Shown one piece after another: positions 1-12,136 of a DNA stretch of 64,000 nucleotides. The DNA lies in the NCBI GenBank assembly GCA_025345505.1, contig JANVCC010000010.1, positions 42,001,772 through 42,065,771 of the forward strand. The letters are read 5' to 3'. The position numbers and the translations under genes are program-made. The notes beneath the pieces are model-generated. The model searched no databases, was not told the DNA's origin, and saw only the letters and a program-made list of their open reading frames with translations. The stretch's first letter is position 1; the number at the start of each line of letters is the position of its first letter. The stretch is from Todiramphus chloris collaris. Lineage: Eukaryota; Chordata; Aves; Coraciiformes; Alcedinidae.

Positions 1-102
1 ATGTAATTGTAAAAGTTTAATGACTTGCCTAACTCCTTGGCAGGCACAGCTGTCCAGGACAGTCTTGCCACCTAAACCATACTACCTTTTCTACAAATCA
101 AC

Positions 103-121
103 ATATATATATATATATATA
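103..121. repeat. (AT)n microsatellite
   Basis: Uninterrupted AT dinucleotides followed directly by a run of T up to about 133. Length polymorphism is likely. Confidence 0.9.
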
Positions 122-142
122 ATTTTTTTTTTTAATAACTTA

Positions 143-228
143 AATCATAGAATCCTAGAATGGTTTGTATTGAAAGTGATCTTTAAAGACCATCTAGTCC
201 AAAATTCCCTTTCATGGGGGGTATGTTC
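143..228 (-). mobile_element. CR1 LINE 3'-end fragment, minus strand
   Basis: The segment opens with the inverted CR1 tail (AATCATAGAATCCTAGAATGG) and continues through the conserved stretch that reads, inverted, as the CR1 3' untranslated end (GACCATCTAGTCCAAA). Only the last 80 or so bases of the element are recognisable. This is the usual severe 5' truncation of bird CR1 copies. The right edge is approximate. Confidence 0.75.
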
Positions 229-2949
229 TGTGTGCTTCATAATCCCTACCTGTAATGTATTACAGTATATCATAGATTTGATAGTTGCTAGTACGCCATC
301 CATTGACTCAGTGGTACTTTGCAGTGCTGTTACAAGGCTGATTTTTATGGATAAGTTGTAAAAGGCTTACAAACACCTGAAATAGAAATAACTGAAGTGG
401 TTGTAATATTGCATATACAACACTGTAATAACTTTTAGTTATTAATAGTCTTTTATATTTTACTAATCTTTTTCCTGTGAGAAGTGGTCTGCTTTGTCTC
501 TGCTATCTTATATACTCTAAAAGGTATTGTAGCAGTGCAATAATGAAAATTATAATTACAATAAATTTGTTGGCATGCTGGTTCTTCACAGACATAGAAC
601 TGAGTCCAAGAATTATATCTGAATCACATGTCTCCAGTAGCATGACAATGCACTGTTCCCATCGCATGTTACTGGCCCTCACTGTTTGATTTAGCTCTTA
701 ACCTCACTAAATGTGATCTGTTTGAACAGCTCTTTAATTTGTTGCTGTATTGCACTATACCAAACAAAGAAGTCATCCTTACCTTTTACTGTGTTTTTAA
801 TAAGGAGCTTATGTGCTCTTATGGGAGAAAGATCACGTATCAACTTTCACCCAATTATGAAATTTCAACCTTTGTTTTCAATATCAGTACCACCTGTCAG
901 GCCTTTTTGTCTAAGGTGACAGTAGGTGTATGAGAACACCCTTTCTAACCAATTCAACAGATATATCCATCAGTCAGAAAATGACCAAAATGTTTTAATG
1001 CAGCAATTAAGAAAACTAGGGCAGTAATATCTCATGAAATGATAACTTCATCTTTGTCAAGTAATTAAGAGTTACATTACACACTGAGAAATAAAGTCCC
1101 TGTATGGATAAATGACATTCATATGGACGACATCAGTGTTGGCTTCTAACATTTTAAAACCCCAGTAATTTCAAAGGAATAAAAAGAAAAAAATTAACAG
1201 ACCAGCTTTGTTGTGGTTTTGAGTCCTGCAGTTTAGTGCATTTATTAAGGTTTGTAGGGTCACTGCCCTTGGAGCCCCTCAGACTTGTTCTCTTCTGAGA
1301 AGCAGAATTATATTTTCTCTGATTTAGAGGCGTTTCCAAGAAAGAGTTTAGAGGGATAGTCTATCCATCAGAATATTCTTGAATAAGAGGGAGCCCTGTT
1401 GCAGAGCTTATCTCTTTCTGTTTACTTTAGTAGGTTGTCAAAAAGGTCCTAAAGCCAAGAAAAGGAAGGATTTTTTTATTCCTATATCTTGAAAGGTGGA
1501 GGTCAGCAGAAGGAAGACTTCATCCTCAAGTATTCACATTTTATGGATTAGTCCTAGCTTTAAGTATACCATAAAAATATTTTCATTTCTTTGCATCTGA
1601 CATTGGGGGTTTGGGCATTTTAAAGTCACCTCTTTAATCTTTTTGATGCAACCATGAAGGCTTTTTTGAAGACAAAGTTATCACCAGATTTAGTGTGTTG
1701 GAGGATTATGAAAGCAATGACCAGGTATTTGATCAAGTAATTGAACTGTTATGCCAATTAAAAGTGCAGATGTAACTCTTTTGGGTCAGGAGACACCATA
1801 TGAGAGCCTGCTTTGTAAGACAGGGGTTTATTTAACAAAACATGCATGATCTGATGAACCGGCACAACAGTTTCCCAAATGATTAGCCTATTGATGAGCA
1901 GTCCCCGGTGTTATATACCTGGTCTGCCCTGGGGAATACAGCAAGGGAGCTCTCTCCTGGCATACACCTTCTTCTGTAACTTGAAACTGCCCTTACTTTA
2001 TAATGCTTTTATTAGAGTGCTTAATACAGAAGTTGGTTGATGCATCACCTTTTGCTTATTACTTGCTGAATTATTTATCTTGATTGGTAAATTTGTTAAA
2101 TGATGACTGGGCATAAGCTGGAACCATCACATAAAAAGCAACAATTTTTCAATTAATCATCACATCTGAGGAGGCAGAAGTAGCTTTTATCTCATTTCCC
2201 CTTATTAAATATCTGAAAATTTTTGTGTGGCTTTTTTGAACATCATTTGTGACAGCCAGCCAGTCTGTAGATCATGAAGTTGGCAAACCCATAGAATGGC
2301 ATAGTATTTTTCATGGTCTCTCTTGTAGCGTGTTTGTAAAATAAATACATTCTGCTTGCTGTTAGCCACCCTATGGAGGAGTAAAGCTGCAGGTTCATAG
2401 TTAACCAACATTGTCAAGATGACTGTTCATAGTTAAAACAAATATTTATTTTCAATAGGTTCTGAAGATTTTAATGGGAAAGTAAATAATCTTGAATTTG
2501 AAATTACAAATGTTTTAAATTGGAAAACTGAGTCTACAAGTAATTTTCATCTATTTGTGGAACTGTAACACGGGGTTCCAATCAGAATGCCTTTAATTTT
2601 TTAGTTAACATATATAATCCTCAAAGCCACATTTTAGCAAATACTTTAATGAGTAAGTGATGTGCCAAAATATGTCCACCTAAACCACTTGTCAAATGAT
2701 TTATAGCACCAGTAACTGTGTAGAAATAATGATGTGTTTCTTGACAATTTGTGCGCAAATTTATGTCCAAAAAAAGAGAGACTACTTTTCAGTGAGAATA
2801 TTCTTTACCATGAATAGCTCACCCTGCTCTAGTTGCACAGAATATCAACAGTTTGCTTTTCATCAGTCCCATGACTTCAGAGGAAGTCTTTTGGGATGCC
2901 CTCTTTTTTCTGGGTCCCTGGAAGTCCAGTAAGGGCCAGTAGTGAGCTC

Positions 2950-3650
2950 CCCGTGGGAGTCATCCCTTTCCATCCTTGTCTTCAGGTGGGAAGCATCATG
3001 CTTAGATAATGTTGGCTTGTACCTGTTTTTCCATTTGTTCTACCCCTTCTGTGAGAAAAAGATTTGATGATGGTTGGCAATGGATTTATACTCTGGTTCC
3101 ATTTTCTCCAGATCAATGATTTCAGACTCAATTACCTCTACATGCCTTTCTGTCTCCACCACCTGATTCTCCAGACCATTAAATTATGCAGTGAATGAAT
3201 CACTTTTATTCTCCAACAAAGGAAGGATTTCTTTCAATTTGTGCAGATTAGCATGGAGGGCTTCCAGGAAAGGCTTGGGGAAAATGTTCTTGCCATGAGA
3301 ATGGCAATTTAGAGGCAGTGTGTGTATGGAATGACTCAGAACTTGGATCCTCTTTCTGAGGGCATTGCCATTTAGTGACCACACAGCTTGAAGAAAGTGA
3401 CCTTTTCACCTTGAATTTCTGCTTTTGGGTTAGTGTTCAACATCCAACAGCTATTTGGCTGTACTGACTCTAAAATGTTATAATCTGATAGCTGCCTGAA
3501 AAGGCAGTTCACTGTAAGAATGATTGCCTGAATTGTATCACCTCTGGTGGGTATGGAGCGGTGGACTGTTGATGTCCATCTTCTACTGATACAGCAGTAA
3601 AAAGATAAGCAAAAACCAGCATCATGTGCTTCTGTCTCAGGAAGATACAT
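2950..3650 (-). pseudogene. Possible decayed coding remnant, minus strand
   Basis: Read on the minus strand, two overlapping open segments in different frames (3650-3372 and 3384-3184) run into a third readable but stop-interrupted stretch with coiled-coil-like spacing (for example LENQVVETERHVEVIESEI). Another frame near 3635 starts like a signal peptide (MMLVFAYLFTAVSV). The parent gene was not recognised and no poly-A tail was seen. It may be a decayed retrocopy or chance open reading, so confidence is low. Confidence 0.25.
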
Positions 3651-5502
3651 GGTATGTTGGCAGTAGTAAAATGAAAGCCTTTTACCGTGTGTGAAGCGGG
3701 AGGAGGCTTGGACGGGTCACCTGTAGATGTTGCTTAGAAGTTTATGGCCTCTAACTCTGGGTGTTGTCAGTGAGCTACAAAAACTGTGAATTAAATTTAC
3801 TCTGGTTTAGGTCAGGATATGAGTATTTTTGTTTCTGAATGCACAGAAACTAAGCTTCAGCAGTGCAAATGAATGCACTTAACATGTGTTATATTTAAAA
3901 AAAATAAAAGCTTTGTGCAAGTTCCAGCTTTCCAGCTCCTGCCATCATTTGTAGTAGCTCAGAAAAGGCAAATATATCACGACTACATCTTGTGTTTCTT
4001 TTTCCCTGTTATTTTGTGCTTTATCATTACAACCATCAATGATAAAATAGGCATTTATCATGCACTTATTAATAAAACAATACGAATAGGTCTCATATAG
4101 ATACTTGTTTAGATATTTTAAACTAACACCACCAACTGTGCTGATTTGTGATTCAGAATAGCTCATGTTGCAGAATGTGTCACTTGGAAACAAATATTTG
4201 AACATTCCCAAATCCTTAATCTTCAGACTATCTCATTTTTAATTAGAAAGGGATTGCAGTAATGTGAGCTGTACAAAAGCCAAATCTGATGCACAAGCAA
4301 GCAAAGCTAAGTAAATGAAACAAAAGAAAATCTGCTTTAAATGATCTTTTCACAAACCTTTTAATATAGCTCTTTTAAAATACAGAAAAGGAAACCAAAA
4401 TCTTTCAAATGATCTTCATCTGATTAACCAGGCTTTTCAAAGTTAAGAAATGATGACTTAGAACAAGGTTTTGAAGTATATCAAATAAAATATTCCATGT
4501 TATGTCCTTTTAATTATTAGCAGTAGAGTTAAAAAAAAAAAAAAGTATTTAAAAAATGTTGACAAAACCTCAGAACACCCAGCAACTCTATATCGCTATA
4601 AAATCTACTTCAAAAAAAATGCCTATGTATAATAAAGAAAATACAATACATGGGTTTATTTTTCATACTACTTGTGTACATACACCCAGATATTTGTAAT
4701 GCATCTTTCTCAAGAGCTATTGAGAGTTTATTCTGCCTGAGGTGTATCCTTTTGGGAAGTCACTTTGAAAGAAACATGGAAGAGTTATCGTGGATGCATT
4801 AGCAGACATTTGGAAGTTGTTTGAGGGTGAGTCAGTAGCTGGAATAATCTCACTCCCTTTGAATATGCATCAGTAAATCTACTCGGTCATGTTACTCTCC
4901 ACCATTTCTACTCACTGTGTTACAATGCTAGAAATGTCTTACAGCTTATTTTATTATTATTATTATTGCAAGTTTCCTTGCCATATTTTAACACAAAATA
5001 ATCACATAATTTGCAGCTCTGTAGAAGATGCTGGGGGAAAGAGAATTTATATGCATGTGTGTGTGCATGAGCAATTTAGCTCTTAGGTTCTTAGTTCCTA
5101 AATGTGTTGGGTTTTTTTTTAAATACTTGTATAGATATACATAACATCAGTATAAAAATAAGTACTACTATTATTCTTTGTCTTTATTCTGTAAGAGGAT
5201 CACCTACTACCTTTCCTATAATATTGTCTCCCAACTTTCGAGTGGATTTCTTCCCAAACTGAGACTGTGTCTATCAGTGCCATCTGCTGACTTCAAGAAA
5301 TATTGCACTTCAAGCAAAATACAAATTTGTACAGGATTAAATAACGTTACACAGAATGCATGTATATAATTTTGAAAAGGTATAGAGGAAAATATCACAC
5401 TAGAAAAACTAAAGAAGCCTTCCAAGAGGGGATGCTCCTTGATGTAAATTGTGAATGAGTTTTGCATAATTAACATGTTTTTAATTAATTTTTTTAGACC
5501 CA

Positions 5503-5517
5503 CCCCCCCCCCCCCCC
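5503..5517. repeat. Poly-C run
   Basis: Fifteen consecutive C residues, preceded by CCCA and followed by GG. It is prone to length error in sequencing. Confidence 0.85.
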
Positions 5518-6273
5518 GGTAAAAAGGCACAGAGTAACAGAGTAAGATGATGTCAGGTGCCAAGGCATTTTCTGCTCTCCAGAAACACTTAAATATTTAT
5601 GCCTAAATGCTCACTAGATCTGTGCTAAGATGCTTTCATTCTAGGATCAAGCTCACTAGAATTAATAATTTCAAATGTTAAGTTCCTTCAGAAGAAACTC
5701 AGAGCCCAGTAAAATTTTCTGTAAGGTTGTCTGAGCAGAGCTAATGGTATCTCTCTGAAATATGTGTAGGAAGGGGAAAGCAAATTCCACTTTTTAAACG
5801 ACTTCATCTTTTTTTTCCAGTATTTGTAGAGCTTTTTGCATTTGTTTGTGCATGTGGCTATACATGTAAACCTCTAAATTATCTTTAAAACAGAAGGAAG
5901 GTAGGACTAATCTGTCTCTGTCCAGTTCGTAGTATGTCCCTAGATGCTTTTATGGCCACCCTAGTTTGCAAGTTAGCATATCGTAGGGAACAAAACAAAA
6001 CAAAACGAAAAAAAAAGGGAAATCAGGTTATTAAGAATGAAAAAGAATGAGTCTTTACACTGAAAAGTTAGAGAGATTTTAATGAAACTTTCAAAGAAGA
6101 TAAATACAGACACTTGTAAAGTGTCTTCTCCCAGGCTGCATTTGGACTATGTAAGCACACTGCACAGTGTTGTTATTGGTTGACAGCGACAGCAAATTTC
6201 TAATGGGATATTGAAATAGAAAGCTTTTGACAAAAAAATAAACCCTACCATTCGCAAGCACCATTAAAAAAAA

Positions 6274-6293
6274 GGGGGGGTGGGGGGGAGGGG
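6274..6293 (+). repeat. G-rich run, possible G-quadruplex
   Basis: Runs of seven, seven and four G separated by single bases follow an A-rich run. The sequence can be split into four G3 tracts with short loops. It is intronic with no other visible role. Confidence 0.5.
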
Positions 6294-9200
6294 AAGGAAA
6301 GCAGTGCTTTGCTTTCTCAGCTAGAAGAAATATGGAAAAAAAGTTCAGTGAAGTCTAGAAAAAGAATGTACTGAGAAGCAGGACTGACAATGAGCTTTTG
6401 ACTGACTGCCCGGAGCTGTGACTCTGTCTTCCTTGTTGCTTGGCAACTCCATGTTATCACAAAGAAACTGATATTAAGTTGGAACAGGCTGGATATGGTA
6501 ATTTACGTGGGAAGATACTCTAGCAGTGGGAAAACCATTTTATTTCTAGTTTCTGTCAGCATAAGTAGGTTTCACGTGATGAACTGTAGTACATCCTCTG
6601 TTGGGTGCATTTTACCTAAAAAGGTAAAGAACAACTCTGCCTTGGAAAGACACGAAAGCTTGTTTTCATATCTGTGTGGATCCAGTGCAGATTAGAGAGA
6701 TGGAACTCAGTCATTATAGTTTTTACTATCAGAGTTTGTAAAAGCTATCAAGATTTGTCCAAGATCTCACTGTGTTATACAAACATTAAAAGATGATACC
6801 ATTATGGTGATCTAAGATTTACTCAGAAAGGAAGCAAGCACAGAAGATTCAGAATTTAACACAAAGCCCTTTTTCCTTAAATGTTTGGTTTACTCATTGT
6901 TCTGCTGAACCACCACCACTGTCTCTCTGCATTTCCATCCTGCGTAATTTCTAGTAATTTAGCACCAATATGCAGTCCTACAACTAAGGAAGTACTTCAC
7001 ATGTCTTCAGGACTCCCTGTTCTGGCTTGGGTCAGCAAAACACTCCCTGTCTCCAGGCTCTGCACTCTCTACTGCGGAGTTGAAATAGAACTCAACTTTT
7101 GCCCTTGGCTCAAATCCCAACCATACACAAAAACTTCTGACTTGAGTCTGTTGATGCTGTTCAGCTGAAGGGATTGGCCTGATCTGTCAGAAGGCACAGG
7201 CAGCAGCTTCAATTAGCATAGTTAATACAGCTACCCACTCCTGCTCCAAGAACTTGTCTTCATTGCCAAAAAAGGTGTATTTTGTACTGTGGGATAATTA
7301 GTCTCAACTATCCTTATTTAAAATAAAGCCCTTTTTCTCTTTTCTTACAGTGAAGACATTGCTGCCCTATTAACTCAGTCTCCCCTTTTGCTGAGGCTAG
7401 GCTAACTGAAGAGGAATGAACTCTGCAGTGAAAACAGCCCACAGTGTCCTAGGCATCAAACTGACCCACAGACTGCAAGCAAAGTCCTTTTCTGAACAGA
7501 CTCATGGCAGGGAGGTGGCTTCCTTACTCACTTTTCATTTGGCCAGCACAGAATGTATCAGCTTGCATCCTATCTACCAAACTAATGAGTTTGTCTCCTT
7601 TTTAATTTACTACTTCACCTCCAATAAATCAAAAAAATGCTCTGGGCTGTTATCTGACTAGGAGGGGAATAATTACTGGACTGACTCCAGCAGTAAGCCT
7701 GGCTTAATTAAAAGACTGTGTATTGCCCAAAAAGGTAGTGGCCAATTTTATTCTGAGTGCAGCCTAAAACAACTTTACAGCAGAATGGAACAGATGAACT
7801 TTGCTTTACCCTGAAGCTTTCAGTACTTTTAAACTGAATTCCTCTGCTAAATCAAGAAGAGCTGGTTTTGTACACCCCCTACCCCTCGCAGCTAGTGACT
7901 AAATTTACCCACCTTAACTGTTGTCTTTCAAGCCAATTGCAAACATATACCACCAGTTTCTTAAGCCTGACATGAGGGTAACATAAAGCTTTCAGGCAGT
8001 CTCCGTACCTTCTGTTCGTCACATTTGCTCACGCTTGCTGTAGTGTTTTCTATGCCAAGTAGCAGCATCCTTTGGCTCACAGGCCGTGCTAGACTAAGGG
8101 CAGCAAAGCTGTAGGAGCACCTCCTCTGTGTGGCAACAAAAATACCACACTTCCCAGTGTCTAGGATTGGGGTTTTGGGTTTGTTTTTTTTGTTGTTGTT
8201 TGTTGTTGTTTTGTTTTTGGTTTTTTTGGTTGTTTTTTAAGATTGAAAGAGTTCGTTAGACGGTTTGGTTCTCTCTGAATTATTAAGGAGGAAAAAATAA
8301 AAAATCTGCTTCCTGTAGCACGCATATTTTCTGTATGTGGTGAGGAAATTTACTGGTGAGGAAAAATTACTGAATTCTAATGAGCACAGAGCAAATCAGG
8401 GTACAAATGTGAGACAGGCAAGGAATAGTTAGGCGTATGTACTCGGCGCCTTTCAGGGGTACACTGAGCAAGGGAGGGAACAAAGCTCTGGGGAGAGATG
8501 CTGCAGGCACAAACCAAGGCAAGGGATCCCTTCCATTACGACTCTCCAAAAGCACTGCTGGGAGCCCAGAGGAGTTCCCAGAGCAGGGAACTGCTGAAAG
8601 TCACCATTGCTATCTTGCCCATTGTGTATCCACAATTAGTTTCAGCTAGTCGTAGTTTCATAGAGTGTTTAAAGGACAGTGGGAATAATAAGAGAAGTCT
8701 AAACATCTTTTTGTATCCATCATACTCAAGTGTACATCCGTGACTGAATGACTCAGCAGGTGAGATATATAGCTTGCCACATCCAAGATTTTTATTTCAT
8801 TCCTATCTCAAGTTTATAGGGCTGAATTTGATAAAAAAATTAAAATGGATTCAGAAGCATTGTTATTGGATTAAGTTAATGTTATGAAGTTAACTCTCAC
8901 AAGTCTTTTCTATAATAATGGCTTCTTGTTGACTTGCAAGGCTTGGTACAGAAATTAATTAGAAGGCAAATTAAAAGAAATAATAATAGTAACTCAGCTT
9001 TATTTTTGTTAGTGATAGTGTTATCAACTCAGAAAATATATCTGGTCTCCTTTGTTTCAGTAACCATCTTAGCATTGGGAATTGCAGGGTGCATGTGTGT
9101 TTTCCCTCAGGGTACAGAAGAACCACAGAAGCTGTAGGTGAATGAACAGACATGTTGAATTACAGTGCAAAAGTGATTTATGCACCTAGACAATAAAATT

Positions 9201-9879
9201 AATTTACAGGTTTGAGAGCCAACAGATATGGGATTGGGAAGGCAGTAAATGTGAATTTTGAGAACTAAACCACCAGCAAATCAAAGGCAACAGAGTAGAC
9301 AGATCTTCTAAATGTTAAAGAAAAAAAACCCCAGAAACAAAAATATCAGCAGAAACCTTTGCCCTTTACAATAACATTGAGTATGACTCATGGTTTTGTG
9401 AATTTTTATGCATGGTGGTACAAAAATTGTTATACTACTCACAGATGGTAGGTTTCTTGGCTTTAAAAATACGAAAACAACTTGATCTTATGTACCTTGG
9501 TTTAAAAATAAAGCTCTTTTTATAGCATGTCTCGATTTTGATAGCCATACTATGCAGTAAATATTGGATGCTATGTATGAGCACATTTTAAAAGCTTAAA
9601 CCAAACTCATTTTTGGGGTAGGCTGATCCTTTGAGTTTGTGAAGTCGTCAGAAATAGGACTCATAGGCGAATGTAATGGCTCTTTATGTTTAACTCCAAA
9701 GTTTGAATTGGGTTCAGCTTTGAATTTAAAAATGCATTTCCTTGTTTGGTAGCTTTCTTAAACTTAATTTCAAAGAAGCGTAAATACCATGTTATCTACC
9801 TTTCTGTGAAGAGGGATGATCTGAAGGAGTGAAATGCAATAGAATCTGTAATTAAAATGGTTTCTTCTTCATCTTGCAG

Positions 9880-10014
9880 AGCACAGATAACTCAAATATA
9901 TCTATTATTGCTCAGAACAAAAAGTGCTTTGACAATGACATTGTATGCTCAAAAAATGTTTTCATCACTGTTGGAGACACTGAGATTTATTTTAGTGAAC
10001 CTTCTGAGAAGCAG
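9880..10014 (+). CDS. OTOGL: OTOGL local exon 1: VWD domain, middle part
   Basis: The acceptor is TCTTGCAG and the donor follows CAG at 10015 (GTTAGT). The exon has 45 codons, phase 0 at both ends. It reads STDNSNISIIAQNKKCFDND, then a VWD-type beta strand pattern with FITVGDTEIYF. This matches the middle of a von Willebrand D domain, where alternating hydrophobic strands surround a pair of cysteines. By position in the family it belongs to the VWD just before the AbfB domain. The preceding exon, with the start of the domain, was not found. Confidence 0.9.
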
Positions 10015-10465
10015 GTTAGTTATTTTCTTTTCTTTTTGGGTTGCCCTTTAAGATAAGCATTGTAAAATTACAACTGTAAAGGAGCGTATTTTTTGAAAAC
10101 TGCTTTGTTTGAGTTAACATAGTACAAGTGCCTAGGCCTCAATAAAGGAGCAAGTCCCAGGAAAAATCTTTTTTTTTAATTGTTATTTGTCCTACAAAGA
10201 AGACTGCTCAAAAGCCACAAGCAGTCAAAATGTTTATTTGGTCTTTTTCCACTTGGGTTTGAAAGGGAAACCAAAGTACAAAATCAAAGCAAACTTGAAT
10301 GATTGAAAAACCAAAATGTCAAAATATTAAAGATTTCTAGTAATATTATTGATCCAACTATATGCTAAAGACAAAGTGTACTTCAGTATACACATCATTA
10401 TTAATCAGCTGCATACCTTGGTAGAATTACTTTTCTAGACCTTAATAAATATTCATTTCTGTCAG

Positions 10466-10612
10466 AAGACCTTAAGGGGACAGGAAAACAAATCTAACTA
10501 TCAGCTTTGGAAGGCTGGATATTATACTGTGATACACTTTCCAGAACAGGACATTACAGTTCTGTGGGATAAGAAGACAATGATGCACGTTAAAGTTGGA
10601 CCTCGATGGAAG
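10466..10612 (+). CDS. OTOGL: OTOGL local exon 2: VWD domain
   Basis: The acceptor is TTCTGTCAG and the donor is AAG|GTGAGT. The exon has 49 codons, phase 0-0. It continues the VWD fold with AGYYTVIHFPEQDITVLWDK and ends VKVGPRWK. Both are typical of the strand that precedes the GLCGNFD block in this domain family. Confidence 0.93.
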
Positions 10613-12016
10613 GTGAGTCAAAATAAAAAGCTGAGATTTTAAGTAGTTCTCTCTGTTGCTAATGTGATCTCTTCTTGAACAACTTATGTTATAGTGATTC
10701 AGCTCTGACTCAAAGTTACTTTGGGGGCGGGAAGAGAGGGTTACCCAGTTCACTGCGTGTTTCTGTAATTGCTGAAGCCAATGGAAAAGAAGCTTCCATA
10801 TTTAGCAACATAGAATTGTAGCACAGATTGGATTAGATTGATGATGGAACTTCACCCTGAGATGTAGTAGAGGCTGCTGAGATGAACAGATGGAGTCACA
10901 TTTTGGGTTTAAATAAAGAAGATGAGATACAGGAAAGGATCTACATAAAAACTGACATTTCAGTCTAATAAGTATACTGTTACAGGGTTCAGCCATGATG
11001 CAGGAAAGAATACGAGGCTCTTTGACCTGCCAGTTGCTCTTCTCTGTTGCATTCATCATCTGCCTTGGTGTTCCTGCAACTCAGTCAACATCGACCGTTA
11101 TCACTGCTAGAAGCAGACACTGCTTGCAGAATTCTGCCATTAACTTCAGAAAGTGAAGTTAGAAGAAACTGAAGTGAAAAATAAAATCACTGAACAGAAT
11201 TAGTTCTGTTCTAACTCAAAACAGGACACCACAAAATGCTGAATTCACGTACAAGCTGATTTATCAGCCATCAATATACAGAGTGAAAAAAAAATGTCCT
11301 TTTTTTATAAGTAAGCTAGCAGGGAGTTGAGTTCTACAGGTTGCATGCCTGGACGCAAATACTTCAAGCTCTTTCTGTTTCCAGTGCCTGTTTTTTTCCA
11401 GAGGCTCCAGTTCAGTAAGATAATGTCTGCAGCGTATCTTAAGGAAAAATAATTCATTAGAGTGAACCACAGCACCCTAGAAATCCCACTCTACATTTTA
11501 CTGTTGTGCAGAAATATATTTTTCCCTAGTATACATACATGTATGCATGTATATATACTTTTTCCATCAGTAGCACATGGCCTGACACAAGAAAGTTGCA
11601 GCTGTCCCTTTTGCAACTGCTATTACAAATATTCTTGCTATTGTGAGCTAAAATTAGAGGCAGCAAGTTTTAATGACAAAAACTAGACAAGCTTCACAAT
11701 CATGAGGTAATTCAGCTGAACTTTTGACTTTTGGACTGGATGCACTACTGAGCTTTCAGAAAAAAATATGACTAGAAAAAAAATATGTCCTTTTTCACAG
11801 GCAGACAGTAAGAACAGGTTCTGGAAATCAAAGAGAAGAAGGAAAAACATAAACCAGTATTAAAATTTATTTGCAATATGCATCTGTAAACATATGCTGA
11901 CTGTCAGATATTTTCAAAGCATAAATCAGAGTTGTGTTCACCTTTTCCAGTTTAAAAATGTTTTATTCCATGTATGTAATTTGTAACAAATATTGACTGT
12001 CCTTCTTCTCTTTTAG

Positions 12017-12136
12017 GGAAAACTGTCAGGTTTGTGTGGAAATTTTGACAAATATACTTCAAATGATCTGACTACATCAAACAACATGGAGGTGAGAAAT
12101 GCACAGGTGTTTGGAGACAGCTGGGTATTAGGACCG
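12017..12136 (+). CDS. OTOGL: OTOGL local exon 3: VWD domain with GLCGNFD motif
   Basis: The acceptor is CTCTTTTAG and the donor is CCG|GTAAGT. The exon has 40 codons, phase 0-0. It opens GKLSGLCGNFDKYTSNDL, the calcium-binding CGN-D signature that closes VWD domains. It ends FGDSWVLGP, the usual NSW link into the C8 domain. Confidence 0.95.

Larger units (their letters stand above)
1..9879. other. Upstream intron, no supported exon
   Basis: No exon with credible splice borders, phase and VWD-like wording was found. The exon carrying the first third of this VWD domain must precede 9880, so it is either left of the window or was missed. The stretch holds a CR1 scrap near 143, an (AT)n run at 103-121, an (ATT)n run near 4946-4966, a C run at 5503-5517, a G-rich run at 6274-6293, a TTG-rich tract at about 8180-8230, and a possible minus-strand coding remnant near 2950-3650. 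Confidence 0.6.

Noticed and set aside
2459-2539. 81-nt open stretch with AG and GT borders (SEDFNGKVNNLEFEITN...)
   Set aside because: It would leave one extra base before exon 1, which starts in phase 0, and it has no cysteines. A missing intermediate exon could rescue it, but nothing supports one.
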